NCBI GenBank assembly: GCA_030435675.1
Contig: CM059625.1
Location: forward strand, 6,634,001 to 6,698,000
Direction: 5' to 3'
Origin: Steinernema hermaphroditum
Taxonomy: Eukaryota > Nematoda > Chromadorea > Rhabditida > Steinernematidae
Length of the DNA stretch: 64,000 bases
The position numbers and the translations under genes are program-made. Under the pieces are notes generated by a model that saw only the letters and a list, made by a program, of their open reading frames with translations, had not been told where the DNA came from and ran no database searches. How positions within the stretch are numbered: the first letter of the stretch is position 1; the number at the start of each line of letters is the position of its first letter. Shown one piece after another: positions 11,801 to 22,750 of this stretch.

Positions 11801-14768
11801 CAAAGTTTTTAGACAGATTCTTGACCACAATCCCTCTCCAGAAGCGTTTTCCATGCTTGGAGATGCCTATATGAGCATTCAAGAGGTATAGAACTCAACT
11901 GAGATGAGTACATTTCATTGCAGCCCCTGAAAGCAGTGGAGGTTTACGAGGCGGCCATCAAGAAAAATCCGAAGGATCACGTTTTGGCGCTGAAGATAGG
12001 AGATGCGTACGTCAAGTGTCATTTGTATGCCAAAGTAGCCATTCAGTGTTTAATTGACATACAAAGAGTTCATATAGGCTGTTACTTTCTATGAAGCAGC
12101 GTTGAAAACAAGCCAGCTGAGCATTATTCGCCACAAATTCGCCGAGCAGATGTTCAAAATGGGAAGTTATGATAAGTGTGAAAAAGTGCTTCGAGACGGC
12201 CTTGCAAAGGACCCCAATCCAATAGGTACTGTTCAGCAATGAATTATACCAAAATGGAGATCGCTTCAGATATTCCTGTAATGCAGGATCATGTTGCCTA
12301 CTTGATGCTGCTCGCAAAGGTAGACTACGAGAGAGGAACGTGGGAAGGCGCCATCGAGAACCTCGTGAAAGCGAAGGATATGCAGATGAGACTAATCAGC
12401 AAACTGCCGGGCAAGGACTCGAATATCGAGCAAAGGGCGTTGGCCTCTAAGTGAGTGCAGAAGCCTGGAAGTCTGAAAGCACGTCCACTATTGCAGAATT
12501 TGTTGCGATCTAGCAGAGTACTGTATGACGCGGCGCGAGTCCGCCAAGGCCGCTGCGTACTATCAGGAAGCGTTGACGATAAACAAAGACGACATCAAGG
12601 TAATGATCCAGTTGGCCACTCTCAGAATGTCGATGAACGAACTGGACATGTGCGAACATCACTGTGTTTCGATTCTGAAACTGGAAGAAAATAACGACGA
12701 GGCTACCCTGGTAAATCCGAGAAAGTTGTGCTGAAATCAATCTGTTGATAGATGATGGCCGACGTTCTGTATCAGAAGAACGACAGCGAACAGGCGGCGT
12801 TGAAGTTCTCGAAGCTGCTAGACAGGAATCCCAGTAGGAGAAATGATCCTTCACTGAGTTCTCATGTTCTTACAGACCAGTATCATGCTCTCGCGCGCTG
12901 CATCGAGCTGAGCTGGCGACGCGGAGAGTACGATCTCGCCGAGAAGTATCTCAGCAACGCTCTGGAAAATAATCCTCGGGCAACGGTAGATGCCGGGTTC
13001 AATTACTGTAAAGGACTCCACGAATGGTAGCTCCACTCTCCGGAACTCTCCATTATCGTTGTCGCTACAGGTACACCGGAGAGCCGAATGCAGCTCTGCA
13101 GGCGTTCAACAGGGCGCGAAGGGATCTGGAATGGGGCGAACGCGCCATCTACAACATGATCGAAATCTGCCTGAACCCAGACAATGAGATCATTGGAGGC
13201 GAGGTCTTTGAACACAATGATGAAAACAACGCGTAAGTATCGTGCGTGACTTGTAAAATGATTACTTCTGTAAAGAGTTGAACAGAGCGAAAAGGAAATG
13301 GGAGCGAAGACAGCCGAACGATTTCTGAAGGTATTGTACGCCGCTTTCAATGTATCTCACCGGGGTATTCTATAGGAATTGCGATATAAACCGGGCTTAG
13401 ATCACAAGTATCGGTGTATGGAAAGTTTCATCCTTCTGGCGACTGGGAACCGAAATAATGCAACCAAAGCGTTGAGTAATTTCCTTGAAATCATCGAAAC
13501 CGAATGTTCGGACGTACGTTGCGTTACATTAACATGTTCTTCAACATAATTTAGGATGATAAACCGTTGAATGTCGCCGCCATTCTCGGTTCTTCCAGGG
13601 CGTACATGTTCTTAAAGCAAATGCCGAAGGCGAAATTGCAACTAAAGCGTGTGTTGAATTATCCTTGGACGTTAGAAGATGCGGACTATCTTGAACAATG
13701 TAAGAGCAATCGTAATCTCCAAGTCCTATAGGTCATTTTAGGTTGGTTGCTGCTGACAGACTTGTACATCAATCAAGGAAAGCACGACCAGGCGATATCG
13801 GTGATAAGGACGATTCTCCAGCATAATGCGGTCAGTTTGAGCGTAACAAATTTAAGATATTTTGACGGAGGGCAAATTTGCTGCCCTTTGCTTAGCAATG
13901 AATTTTAACGCATAGGGATAGGGTAGCCTTATTGACACGGCGCTTACGAATCCTTTCGTCACCATAACCGTTACAGAAAAAATTGACTAAAATATGAGGT
14001 GTAAAATTTCGTGTGTTCGGATATTTCGTGTGTTCGCTCGTCGTTTTCTATGTGCTGGTTCAAATTCTGGGATTCGACACGTCTAGTGGACTATGTATGA
14101 TCTAACTCAGGGACAAGTTTGGGCTACACCTATCGCGGAGTTTCTTCCGCTTAATGCTTGTTTTAGTTGATCTTTGTCCCCTCTACGGTGTATCAGTTTT
14201 CATCGGCCGCCCTGTGCATTTCCCATCTTTTTTACGCTAAATTTGAGAGATTTCTCTCTGTGTCTCCCATTTCTCCTTTTTTTTGTCCTTCCTTTTTTTC
14301 CAGCGTTGGAAAAGTTGGTTCATTTTTGGTGACGATACATTTACATTTACCCATGGAAAGAAGTTCGAAAAGCACTTTGGCACTTCGTCATACTTTTTGA
14401 ACGGAATTGTTTAGCGTTCCTCAAAAGATTGTGCCCTTTCCTACAGTCAAATGTTCAGAGTTCCATAAAAGCATACGAGTTCATGGGTTACTTAATGGAA
14501 AAAGACCAAAAATGGAACGACGCCATCAAGAATTACGAGGATGCCTGGACAAGATGCAAACACCGGAATCCTACAATAGGTAACAGTACCTTTACAATGA
14601 ACGCCATATTTTATTGGTGTAGGTTACAAATTAAGTTATGTCTATCTGAAGCAGCGTCGCTTCTTCGACTGCATCCACGTGTGTCACAAAGTGCTGGAGC
14701 AGTATCCGAACAACTTGAGGATACGGAGAGACATTCTGGAGAAGGCCAGAACCAGTTTGAGATGTTGA
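8834..14768 (+). CDS. ift-139: Intraflagellar transport protein 139 (TTC21 family, TPR protein)
   Basis: IFT139 is a subunit of the IFT-A complex that drives retrograde transport in cilia; in nematodes such genes act in ciliated sensory neurons. About 20 small exons encode a long tetratricopeptide-repeat protein alignable end to end with TTC21B from memory. The N-terminal YFIREKLYG and [18 protein letters not shown] segments match the family start. The near-invariant [18 protein letters not shown] and [20 protein letters not shown] are encoded at about 13067-13215. The C-terminus spliced at 14623 reads [15 protein letters not shown] and ends in [18 protein letters not shown] 8834 is preferred over an upstream in-frame ATG at 8681 because family homology begins soon after it and the earlier ATG overlaps the arv-1 poly(A) region. 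One larger intron covers about 13831-14448. AATAAA at 14772-14777 follows the stop immediately. Individual internal junctions are less certain than the family call. Confidence 0.93.
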
Positions 14769-17494
14769 TGCAATAAATGTTGCTTTGTCTGCGCTACGTT
14801 TGTTCTTTCGCAGTGTTTTGGCGCCGTTTGAAGTGTGTCACTCGGCATTTTCGTCATTCATCAAATGAACTCTCGAATAATTGGAAGAACACGGCGCCAC
14901 TAATTGGAATTTCGAGATGCTTGTGGATGGAAGCGGATGCGGACTTCGCCGTGTTTCGCCCCTTGCTGTCGAGGTGTTCACTCCCGTGATTAACTCGGAA
15001 GGACTCGCGAATCAAGGCAACATTCACGTCAAGTGTCCGCTGTCCTAATACGGCTCGGTTTACGACCGTGCGCGGCTTCGAGCTTTGAGTAATAGAGCGT
15101 GCTAACGATCTCATTCTCGGGAATGGGCCCTCTATGGCACGCTGTTGAAAGGGTATATGGCACCGCTGTCCAGGTGTTGATGTCAGCTCAGCCGAATAGG
15201 CTTTTAATTAGCCACTTGGGAATTATCGTATTCTCTAAATCCGCTAATCCACCATGTCCAAAGGACACACGCTCCTTTATCTCAGCTATTTTCAGTGTTA
15301 AGGGTCGTGCTCCAGGCGAGACTGTTCTTCCACTGTAATTTTCCGTTCTTCAAATTAACCTTACATGTCTACGGTGCGTTTTTATACATAGCCAGATTCA
15401 GCTTAACTGTCACCGGTTAAAAAATTGAAATTCGTATAGTAAGTCTTCCTTGCTTGAGCTAAATTATAGTATCCGTGAAAATCTAACAACAAATCGCCGA
15501 TCGTATCCAGAATCCACATGTTACGACAATTACCAGCACGCGATGTCTCTTTTCGCAGCTCCGACTATTTATAAACGTGTTGCGTGGAACTGTGGAACTC
15601 CTATAATTAATTCGAACCCCTCACTAAACAATTATGCTGCACAATCACATCAAAGCTCCGGCATCCACTGATGTTCCCCTAGAAAGTGCGCTTCTCTAGT
15701 GCTACGCGAATTCGAGTTATGGTCGGCCACATAAATGTCATTGAAACCATGATAACTCGAGGTGACTCATCAAATGCAAAGCTATTAGGGTTCGAAGGTT
15801 CCCAGTCCCGTGCCAAATGTGACAAATGACCATCCAATTAGACCGAATTTCTTAATTTATACACGATCAATGGACGTGGACGTCGTCACTCTCGTGCGTA
15901 CATCTAAGATAAACGGAGACCCAAAAGACGTTTCCGAGCGGGTGTCGCTGCTAAGAATGTAAATAGGAATTTCGCTAATTATCCTTTTCCGAATTAACCG
16001 CTGGTTGTGATATTCTACTTCACCAAGTGTCCCGCTTCTAGGAGACTCCCGCCGGTTGACATCGTTTGTTTAAAAATCTGGTCCGGGCCAACTGTTGTTC
16101 ACGAAGATAGAGAACGGCAGCGAAGCGAAGAAATGTAGATGATGCGTGTTGATTATGTTAATCCTATTATGGCTCTGTTTATGCAACCGCCACCAATTCG
16201 CACACTTTTCCGCGATAAACACTTCTTCCTTTCTTAGTCCCTTCGACAATTGTTTTATTCGCCCAAATTTGCTCTTCGGGACAGGGTCCCCGCCGTGGTG
16301 ACCCTCGCTCGCACCGGGCGCGCGTGGAAACGAAAAGTCGAAGATGCCAATTAAGGATTCGGCAGGTCGGATTCAACCGCTTCGTGTATTCCCGCTGATT
16401 TGATATTAATCGTCGAAGACGGCGATGCCAACGGCTGGAGGCAAAGGCGCTCCACGTTCCCTCGATTTTCGTACCGCAAATTATGGCTTTCGTGATGATT
16501 TTGAATAATTAATGTAAATATCAAAAGAGAGATGACAGATACACATGCAACGTGAGCACGACGTTCGCGGCGAACCCATCCATACTCTCGTTACGGAGGG
16601 CTAAGGGGAGAGGAACGTGGGAGCCGCCAAGCGGACCCGATACGGTCTTTGTTCAGCACCCGCCTTGTCTCGCTGTAACTCGGTTACTTCTCCTCTTCAC
16701 ACTTGTTCATCGTCGCGATTTGTTGCAATTTCGGGAAATATTCAATCGTTGGACATGTTGCGTGAGGGTGTCTCCATCGCTTTCCGCTTCCCGCCAGGGA
16801 CTCTATTACATGGCCAGTGTTTTGACATGTAATTATGAGAAGTTCGGGGCCGAATTAATTACATGTCCTCTTGTTCGGAGCCTCTGAAGACAGACGCTGA
16901 TGCCGATTGGAAATCTTCTCAAATGCCAATTATAAAGTGTCAGTCGCTCGCGCTTGTGGCCGTGTTGTTCGCTCGTTGGCCACTTCGACGTCCGGAAGGG
17001 AAAGTGAGCAATTGTATACGGGAACCGTTTTGGAGGTCTCGTCACGTGGACATGCGCAGCGTGGGAACAAGCGATTCTGAGCAAATAGTAGCCTCCGGTC
17101 CAGTTATTAAGTGTTTATGCTGTTGATGTGACTGCGATCGGCCTTCGCCTGCGGAAAGGACGACGATGATGAGCTGCCCTTGAGGCGAATTCGAGTGTAA
17201 CCGATCGGTCGAAACATATTCGGTATCGAATTTCACTTTTGTCCGGCAAACTTCGTTAAAACAAACATTTATGCGACGCTTTTTACTCCCGAAGGCCTCA
17301 CCGCTCCCACCGATCCCCTTCCCCTTCCTTTGATATCCTCTGTTTCGGCCTTACACTTTCGGTGCGTGTGACCGCGTACGATTCTGTTGAACTCAGTTTT
17401 CTCGACAGCCAGACACAGAAACGAGAAAGGTCGATGTGGACACGAGCTCGCCAATATCGCCACAATTGATGTTTCTGAATGGTGTCTGGACCCC
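14769..17494. other. Intergenic region between ift-139 and the HOT-like gene
   Basis: About 2.7 kb. The ift-139 poly(A) signal is at 14772-14777. I see no convincing exons, RNA genes or repeats; the open frames at about 14854-15114, 16552-16887 and 16863-17126 lack family motifs. Confidence 0.5.
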
Positions 17495-18188
17495 ATGAGT
17501 CAGACTCTACTGCGAACTTTAGCGCTTCTGCTAATGGTTTCTATCAATAAAATATACGGTAGGTCCTTGCTATTAGAGGCTTACCTATTCCCTACAGCTT
17601 TAGCAGAGATTCGTGTCCACCGATGTTACAGCTGCATGTCTCCAGTGTACGAGGAGCTTTTTCGAGATGGAATTATGTCAAGGTACAATTGTACAAAACC
17701 CTTAGTACATGCTTCTCTTTTGCCGTTTAGATACTTCTACGAACCAAAAAACTTTACCTCACAATGCGACGATCCCGCGGATCCGCGAACAATTGGAGTC
17801 GTTCCGTGTCGCACCATTTGCCTTACTCTAACGCAAGACTTTGTGGTTATGGGTACGTCAAGCCTCTTTTTCCCACATTACTTCCGAGCCCTCAGGTCGC
17901 AAGACGGGACGCAAGCTCACGATGCGCGGGTGCGCAACTTCGCTCAACAAGCTCGGCCTCTTCAACCGGACGCTGGCGATGTTCGACCGCATCGACATTT
18001 GTCGCAACATCAAAGTGTCCGATCTATTCCGTTACGAGACTGACACGTACGCGTCGCGTGAAATCGTCAACGTCTGTAGCTGCTTGGGTGACCGTTGCAA
18101 TGCTGCCGTCGAAGGATCAAGGCGACATTTCGCGGCGTCCAGTCTTTCCGCTCTCGCCATTGCCATGTTTCTGTTTCTATTTACGTAG
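17495..18188 (+). CDS. Ly6/uPAR-like GPI-anchored protein of the ODR-2/HOT type
   Basis: Small secreted, membrane-anchored protein; the nematode ODR-2/HOT family (homologues of odr-two) acts at neuronal surfaces. Four exons give 187 aa: 17495-17558, 17598-17682, 17731-17852 and 17896-18188. Residues 1-21 form a signal peptide (LLRTLALLLMVSI core). The cysteine pattern CYSC, an isolated C, CRTIC, C, C, then VCSCLGDRCN is a three-finger (Ly6) signature ending in the diagnostic CN. The phrase YFYEPKNFT between the first cysteines resembles the HOT family. The C-terminus ends in a hydrophobic stretch (SALAIAMFLFLF) right before the stop, as expected of a GPI signal. ATG 17495 is chosen over the in-frame upstream start at 17387 because it puts the signal peptide at the N-terminus. 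Family placement within Ly6 proteins is from motif memory. Confidence 0.85.
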
Positions 18189-19143
18189 CATATAGAGCTG
18201 GATATAAACTATCGGAACTTTAATTCTGCAGGTCTAACATTAATTTTTCGGCTTGCGTCCTTAGTTTGTGAATCAAAGGCACTACGCTTTCATGAACCCC
18301 AATAACGGACAAACAGAAGGTGTATCTTGCAAGCGGATTCATTCCTGGCGTGGCGTTGATGTCGAACCGATCGGTGGTGGGGTGCTTTATGTGGTAATCG
18401 TCGAACCTTCTCAGACGTTTCCGGAAAAGGGGCAGCTTCGAAGGTCGCATCGGCTTAAGAGAGATGGGTTCTGGAACTGGAACTTCTCCTTCTCGGGACG
18501 TTTGCGGCACAGGTGCGACTTCGGGGCTCGCATCTGCTTCGGAGAGACATGCGTCCTTGGTCCAAAAGCTGCGTCTTTCCCGGTTGTGGATTCCTCATAG
18601 CGCCGGCGACCTTCAGGGAGAACTCCTTACGTAGCTCAGCTCCTATATTCCTATCGTACATCTCATTGTCCCCGGTAGAGGGACTACAGCTTCCTGGTGT
18701 CCCAAATTCCATTTGGGTGCCGAGAGATTCACAACGGCCACAAGGTTTGCCATCCAACAAACAGGACACTCAGAGAGCTACCGCTCACCACCATGACTCT
18801 TTTAATTTTTCAAGCTCATAAATAGCGATTACTTTCCGAACGCAGTAACTGCCCATTCACATTCCAGTCGTTTTGTTTAGTTCAGCAAAATATGAACCAC
18901 GGCTTACCTTTATATAGATGCACGGCATCTTAGCAGTACATGTTATAATTCACGGATCCGAACCGACAATAGAAGGTATTTTTATTTGAAGAAGAAAAAA
19001 TAATTGTAAAGCTTGGAGATTGGCGTTTTGAGAAGTACGCCACAAGAAGATCGTTTTAATAGTTTGTTTTGGAATGAGACGTTCCAAACCCGGCTGACGA
19101 AAGAAACAACGCTTTGTTCTGGACATTGGAAGGCGTGCTTGTC
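18189..19143. other. Intergenic region with repeat copy A
   Basis: It lies between the convergent HOT-like (+) and carboxypeptidase (-) genes. Most of it is one copy of a dispersed repeat (18260-18800). No other feature is seen. Confidence 0.6.
18260..18800. repeat. Dispersed repeat, copy A
   Basis: It shares a long colinear similarity with 28020-28515 in the same orientation, including TTCATTCCTGGCG, GGCGTTGATGTCGAACC, GCTCGCATCTGCT and the CTCAGAGAGC near the end. Copy A carries roughly 50-100 extra bases in its middle. On the - strand both copies read RFDINA-PGM-P followed by IGV and PLIH, and a KPCG-CE block, so the repeat looks like a decaying coding sequence. No transposase or reverse transcriptase motif was found. 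Confidence 0.7.
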
Positions 19144-22089
19144 TCAGTATCGTCTGCCTTTACCCGCTTCGATGTATTCGATCATTCGTTTGAAAGCAGC
19201 CATCATGTCTTTGCCTAAAAGTTGTTTCGCTATGTGAGGACGTTCAAGAGAATGTACTTGTTGGTTCGATGAACCGAGCAGGAAGCGCGAAGGCATAGTT
19301 GTCGTCGACGTCTTCAGGACGAAGTTCAATTCCGTAGATGTACGGCACACCACGGTTCTGCATAAAGTCAATGCTCGTTCCGGATGCCGGATCTGAAAAG
19401 CGGTTTAGTCGATGAATCTGCACCTTTGTTTGATTGAATTAATGATCTATCAGGATCCAAAAGGTCATATCACGAAAGACCGCCTAGTCCAGGTCGTATC
19501 GCCCTATCTTTCTTTTTTCTTTGCCAACGAATCTGACTTACAGAGAACATTACTGATTGTTCCGTAGTCGTATATCGCTCCGGTCTCGTTTTTTATTGCC
19601 GCCACCGCCAACCGAGCAGCGGTGATCTGGTCATGGTAGTTGTCGGGCTTCGCCACCGTGTATCCCCACGGAGAGAGGAAGACCTGACCGAAAGAGTGAA
19701 GGCTGACGTACATCTTCAGGTCGGGAATCTGCCAAGTGATGAAGTCTCGGATTCCGGCAATTTCTGGTTCGCTGAAGGGTTTCGATCCGGAGTAGATGTT
19801 CGAGCAAGGATTCGTATTGGCACCGGCACCTAAACGCTTGCATGGCACGTGCCTATGTCGAATTTCTGCTACCTCCCCAGCGATATCCCCAGTTGCGGTT
19901 CGCGTCGACTCCGACACACCACCTGTTTGTTGTCACGTTCCTGGAGCGAGTTTTTCGCCACAGACGATCCTGAAACGAGTGTTGCGGCATCAGGTGATGA
20001 AGGAAGTTCAGGACGATGCCCTCATGATATTTGATCTTAGGTCTTTAAGAGGTCATAAAGAATCTGCATCACGTGGATAAGGGCTTATCAACCGTCGGTG
20101 GGGACAAGTGCTGTTAATGGGTACTAATGAAAAAAAAAAACAATTACCGTTTCTTGACTATAAACGTATCCATCAGGATTCGCGAGCGGAACGATGTACC
20201 AGTCGAATCGGTCGACCATACGGGTGATCTGTGGATCAAAAGAGTACTCCGTTGTCAGCTGAATAACGTCTATGTAACAAGAGAAAAAGGACGCAAGGGG
20301 CGAACCTTATGCATCATATAGAGTGCAACGGCAGGGGCGATCCACTCCCGAGCATGAATGCCGGCGTCGATGAAGATGGCTGGCTTGAACTGTCCTGGTT
20401 TTCCAATCTGAACCATTCTAAGAAGGCTTAATAGGATCGCGTGGTTACCTTGACTCCGAAAAGTTCTCGTCCTTCGTAGGTTTTGGTGATATTGAGGAGG
20501 TCCACAAGCTTCGGATTCTGTTTCGCTAGCTTCTTCATGTAATCAACCATCTGCGGAAAAGACCGTGAGAATGGAACGCAGATCTCACTACCGTACCTCA
20601 TGGTATGAGTGGAAAACATTGATGTCGAAATCGTCAGCATTTTCGCTGTATAGACTTCGCTTCCTTCGAGAGTGGTGGAGATAAATCTCGCGCTTTTCTC
20701 TGTCGATGTGTCTGAAATGTAACGTCTGTTAGCCCTACCCAGCATGTCGGCCTTTTTGTGCCTTATCGCCGGCGCAAACTTTCTTTGTGGACTGGAAAGA
20801 ACATCATAGTTGCTGACTGTTAGTTTGCCTTTTCATTTTTATGGTCGACGAATGAAAAAAGCGATAAGACAACAGATTGCCCGCCTGTTATGCGTTGCTC
20901 CTTTTTGGGCAGCTTTCCAAAAAGAAGGAATCAACATGTGTCGGAGTCGTTGAATGTTGGCCGACGTATTTAGACGAATTCACAAAACACTGACCTTTGA
21001 GCGTTGTCTTCAACAATCTTGTACTGGTCCACTCCGTTTTCTCTGAGGGTGTTTGTGAAGGTGGTAAACAACTCCGGTGCCACGAGTACATCAGCGAACG
21101 GTCGATATTTGCTGGGTTCGACCAAAACGTCGATCATCAACCTATCGTTGAACTGAAATGGTGTGCTCTTGATCCGTCTCTCCCTCGACAATATTACCGA
21201 ATGCTCGAGTGCATTGTGCTCCAACTGCGAGAGCCACTTGTGGTCAGTCTTTGATGCCGGGAAGCGAATGAGCTTGTATCTGAAACGTCACTTTTGCGTG
21301 TCGTTTGTTTGTTCAGTTTGCTGGTGATCGTTCAAAAGTTCCCATTATCAGCTTCTGGCGAATGACTCAAAGTCAATTAGCGATATGGTACGTGATTACT
21401 TGTTGAAAGATGTGCTATATTTTAAACTACACAACGCATGTTTAAAAGAATGCAATTTCAAACTGGACTTCGGAACAAAAGAGATTAACCGGTCGGTCCT
21501 TGACGGGGATTATTTTTCAGTGGGTTGCAGGCGTCTCTGATAAGAACCATTGTTTTCAACTGTTGCAAAAGGGATAGATCGGATAAGAGGGTGAAGATCT
21601 AACATTCAATGTAAGATCGTTGTTTTTTTGTTACTAAACTTTGATTATTATTGAACGCTTTTGAATGCTCCAAAAGGTTTATTTGAAATCCTGTTGAAGG
21701 GCAGTTTTTTTCACTTTATTCATTCGATTCAGACTCAAGATAAAAGTCGAAGGTCTGTAAGGAATTTTCCCATTTCAATAGATGACTATATTTAGTGAAC
21801 AATGAAAAAGACCGTGGGAGAAAACATTTCTCTTTGTCTCTATAAATATATGATATTGTAGTATATGACGAAGTAATTGCTAGAAGCAGTACGTTCATTC
21901 TGAATTTGGCACTCAATTGATTTCAGGTTTTCAATTGACCTTTTTGAACAATAGATATGAAGCTGTCGGGAGCAAGGAACACAACACATAATCAAAACAA
22001 CTTTTACAGGTGACCTACCCAGTGTAATCCTGCGAGGAAAGGGCTCTGATCCAGAGTAGGGCAAATGCAACAAAGCCGCTCCAAATCAT
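19144..22089 (-). CDS. Secreted M14 zinc carboxypeptidase (A/B subfamily) with propeptide
   Basis: Metallopeptidase that removes C-terminal residues from peptides; expected to be secreted as a zymogen. The first exon (22089-22019) encodes a signal peptide (MIWSGFVAFALLWIRALSSQ). The second (21279-20995) encodes the activation propeptide. A basic site RRKRS follows, then the catalytic domain. Zinc ligands are in HAREW (20342-20356). The family block DANRNWGYRWGG leads, after splicing, to GAGANTNPCSNIYSG and FSEPE. The third zinc ligand is in SLHSFGQVFLSPWGY, and the catalytic Glu is in GIELRPED. The last exon is reached by a 49-bp intron and ends in YIEAGKGRRY with TGA at 19146-19144. All active-site residues I can check are present, so it should be active, unlike inactive family members. 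Some middle junctions were placed by homology only. Confidence 0.9.
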
Positions 22090-22708
22090 CGTGTCCGGAG
22101 ACGACGTTCTCTCTGAAACAGCTCGCGAGCGGAGTCACTTGAGGACATGATTAGCCACGTTTTTGGAAGATGCGAACGATGATCACGGGTGGAACGGTGC
22201 GCGACAGAGATTGAAAAGTGAGTGATAATGGCGGACAGTGCGGACGGAAGGCCCGACCGATAGTGAAAACATAATCACGTGATTTTCGGCAAAGCGGCGC
22301 CAGACGCCCGATGGCATTCTCTTAGACATTCAACCTTGCAACAAAGACAGTGCACAACAATGAGCTGCAGAAGATGTACTCATCGGAGCGCTGGACGTCC
22401 AAGTCGGCGTTCGGGAGATGAAGGGCGTAGGTATATAAGCAAACGCAAAGATAAGCATGGAGGAAGAGCATCGGGTGATAATGCGGGAGGACAGCGATAG
22501 CCGAAGGGACATCTCAGTCGTATTCTTATAGCCGACGGGCCAGGGCCCCAAATTTGCCTATTGACTCTACGAACGCGTCTCCGGCACACGTACAGACATA
22601 GATATACAACACCCAGACATACATGACTCACGATTTTGGGGGCGTGTCACAACAACATAATCTTTGAGCAGATCAGTTTTTACGGTCGCCCCTCCACTTT
22701 ATACACCA

Positions 22709-22750
22709 GAGACAACCTGTTTTATTATTTTAAAAGTTACAGGTTGTCTC
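22709..22750. repeat. Perfect 12-bp inverted repeat with 18-nt loop
   Basis: GAGACAACCTGT (22709-22720) is exactly complementary to ACAGGTTGTCTC (22739-22750). The loop is AT-rich. It could fold in DNA or RNA, or be the remnant of a small palindromic element. It lies 0.6 kb upstream of the carboxypeptidase start. Confidence 0.6.

Noticed and set aside
14040..14075. GGTTCAAATTC resembling a tRNA T-loop
   Set aside because: The flanking bases do not form the five-pair T stem and no anticodon arm precedes it. It also lies in an ift-139 intron.
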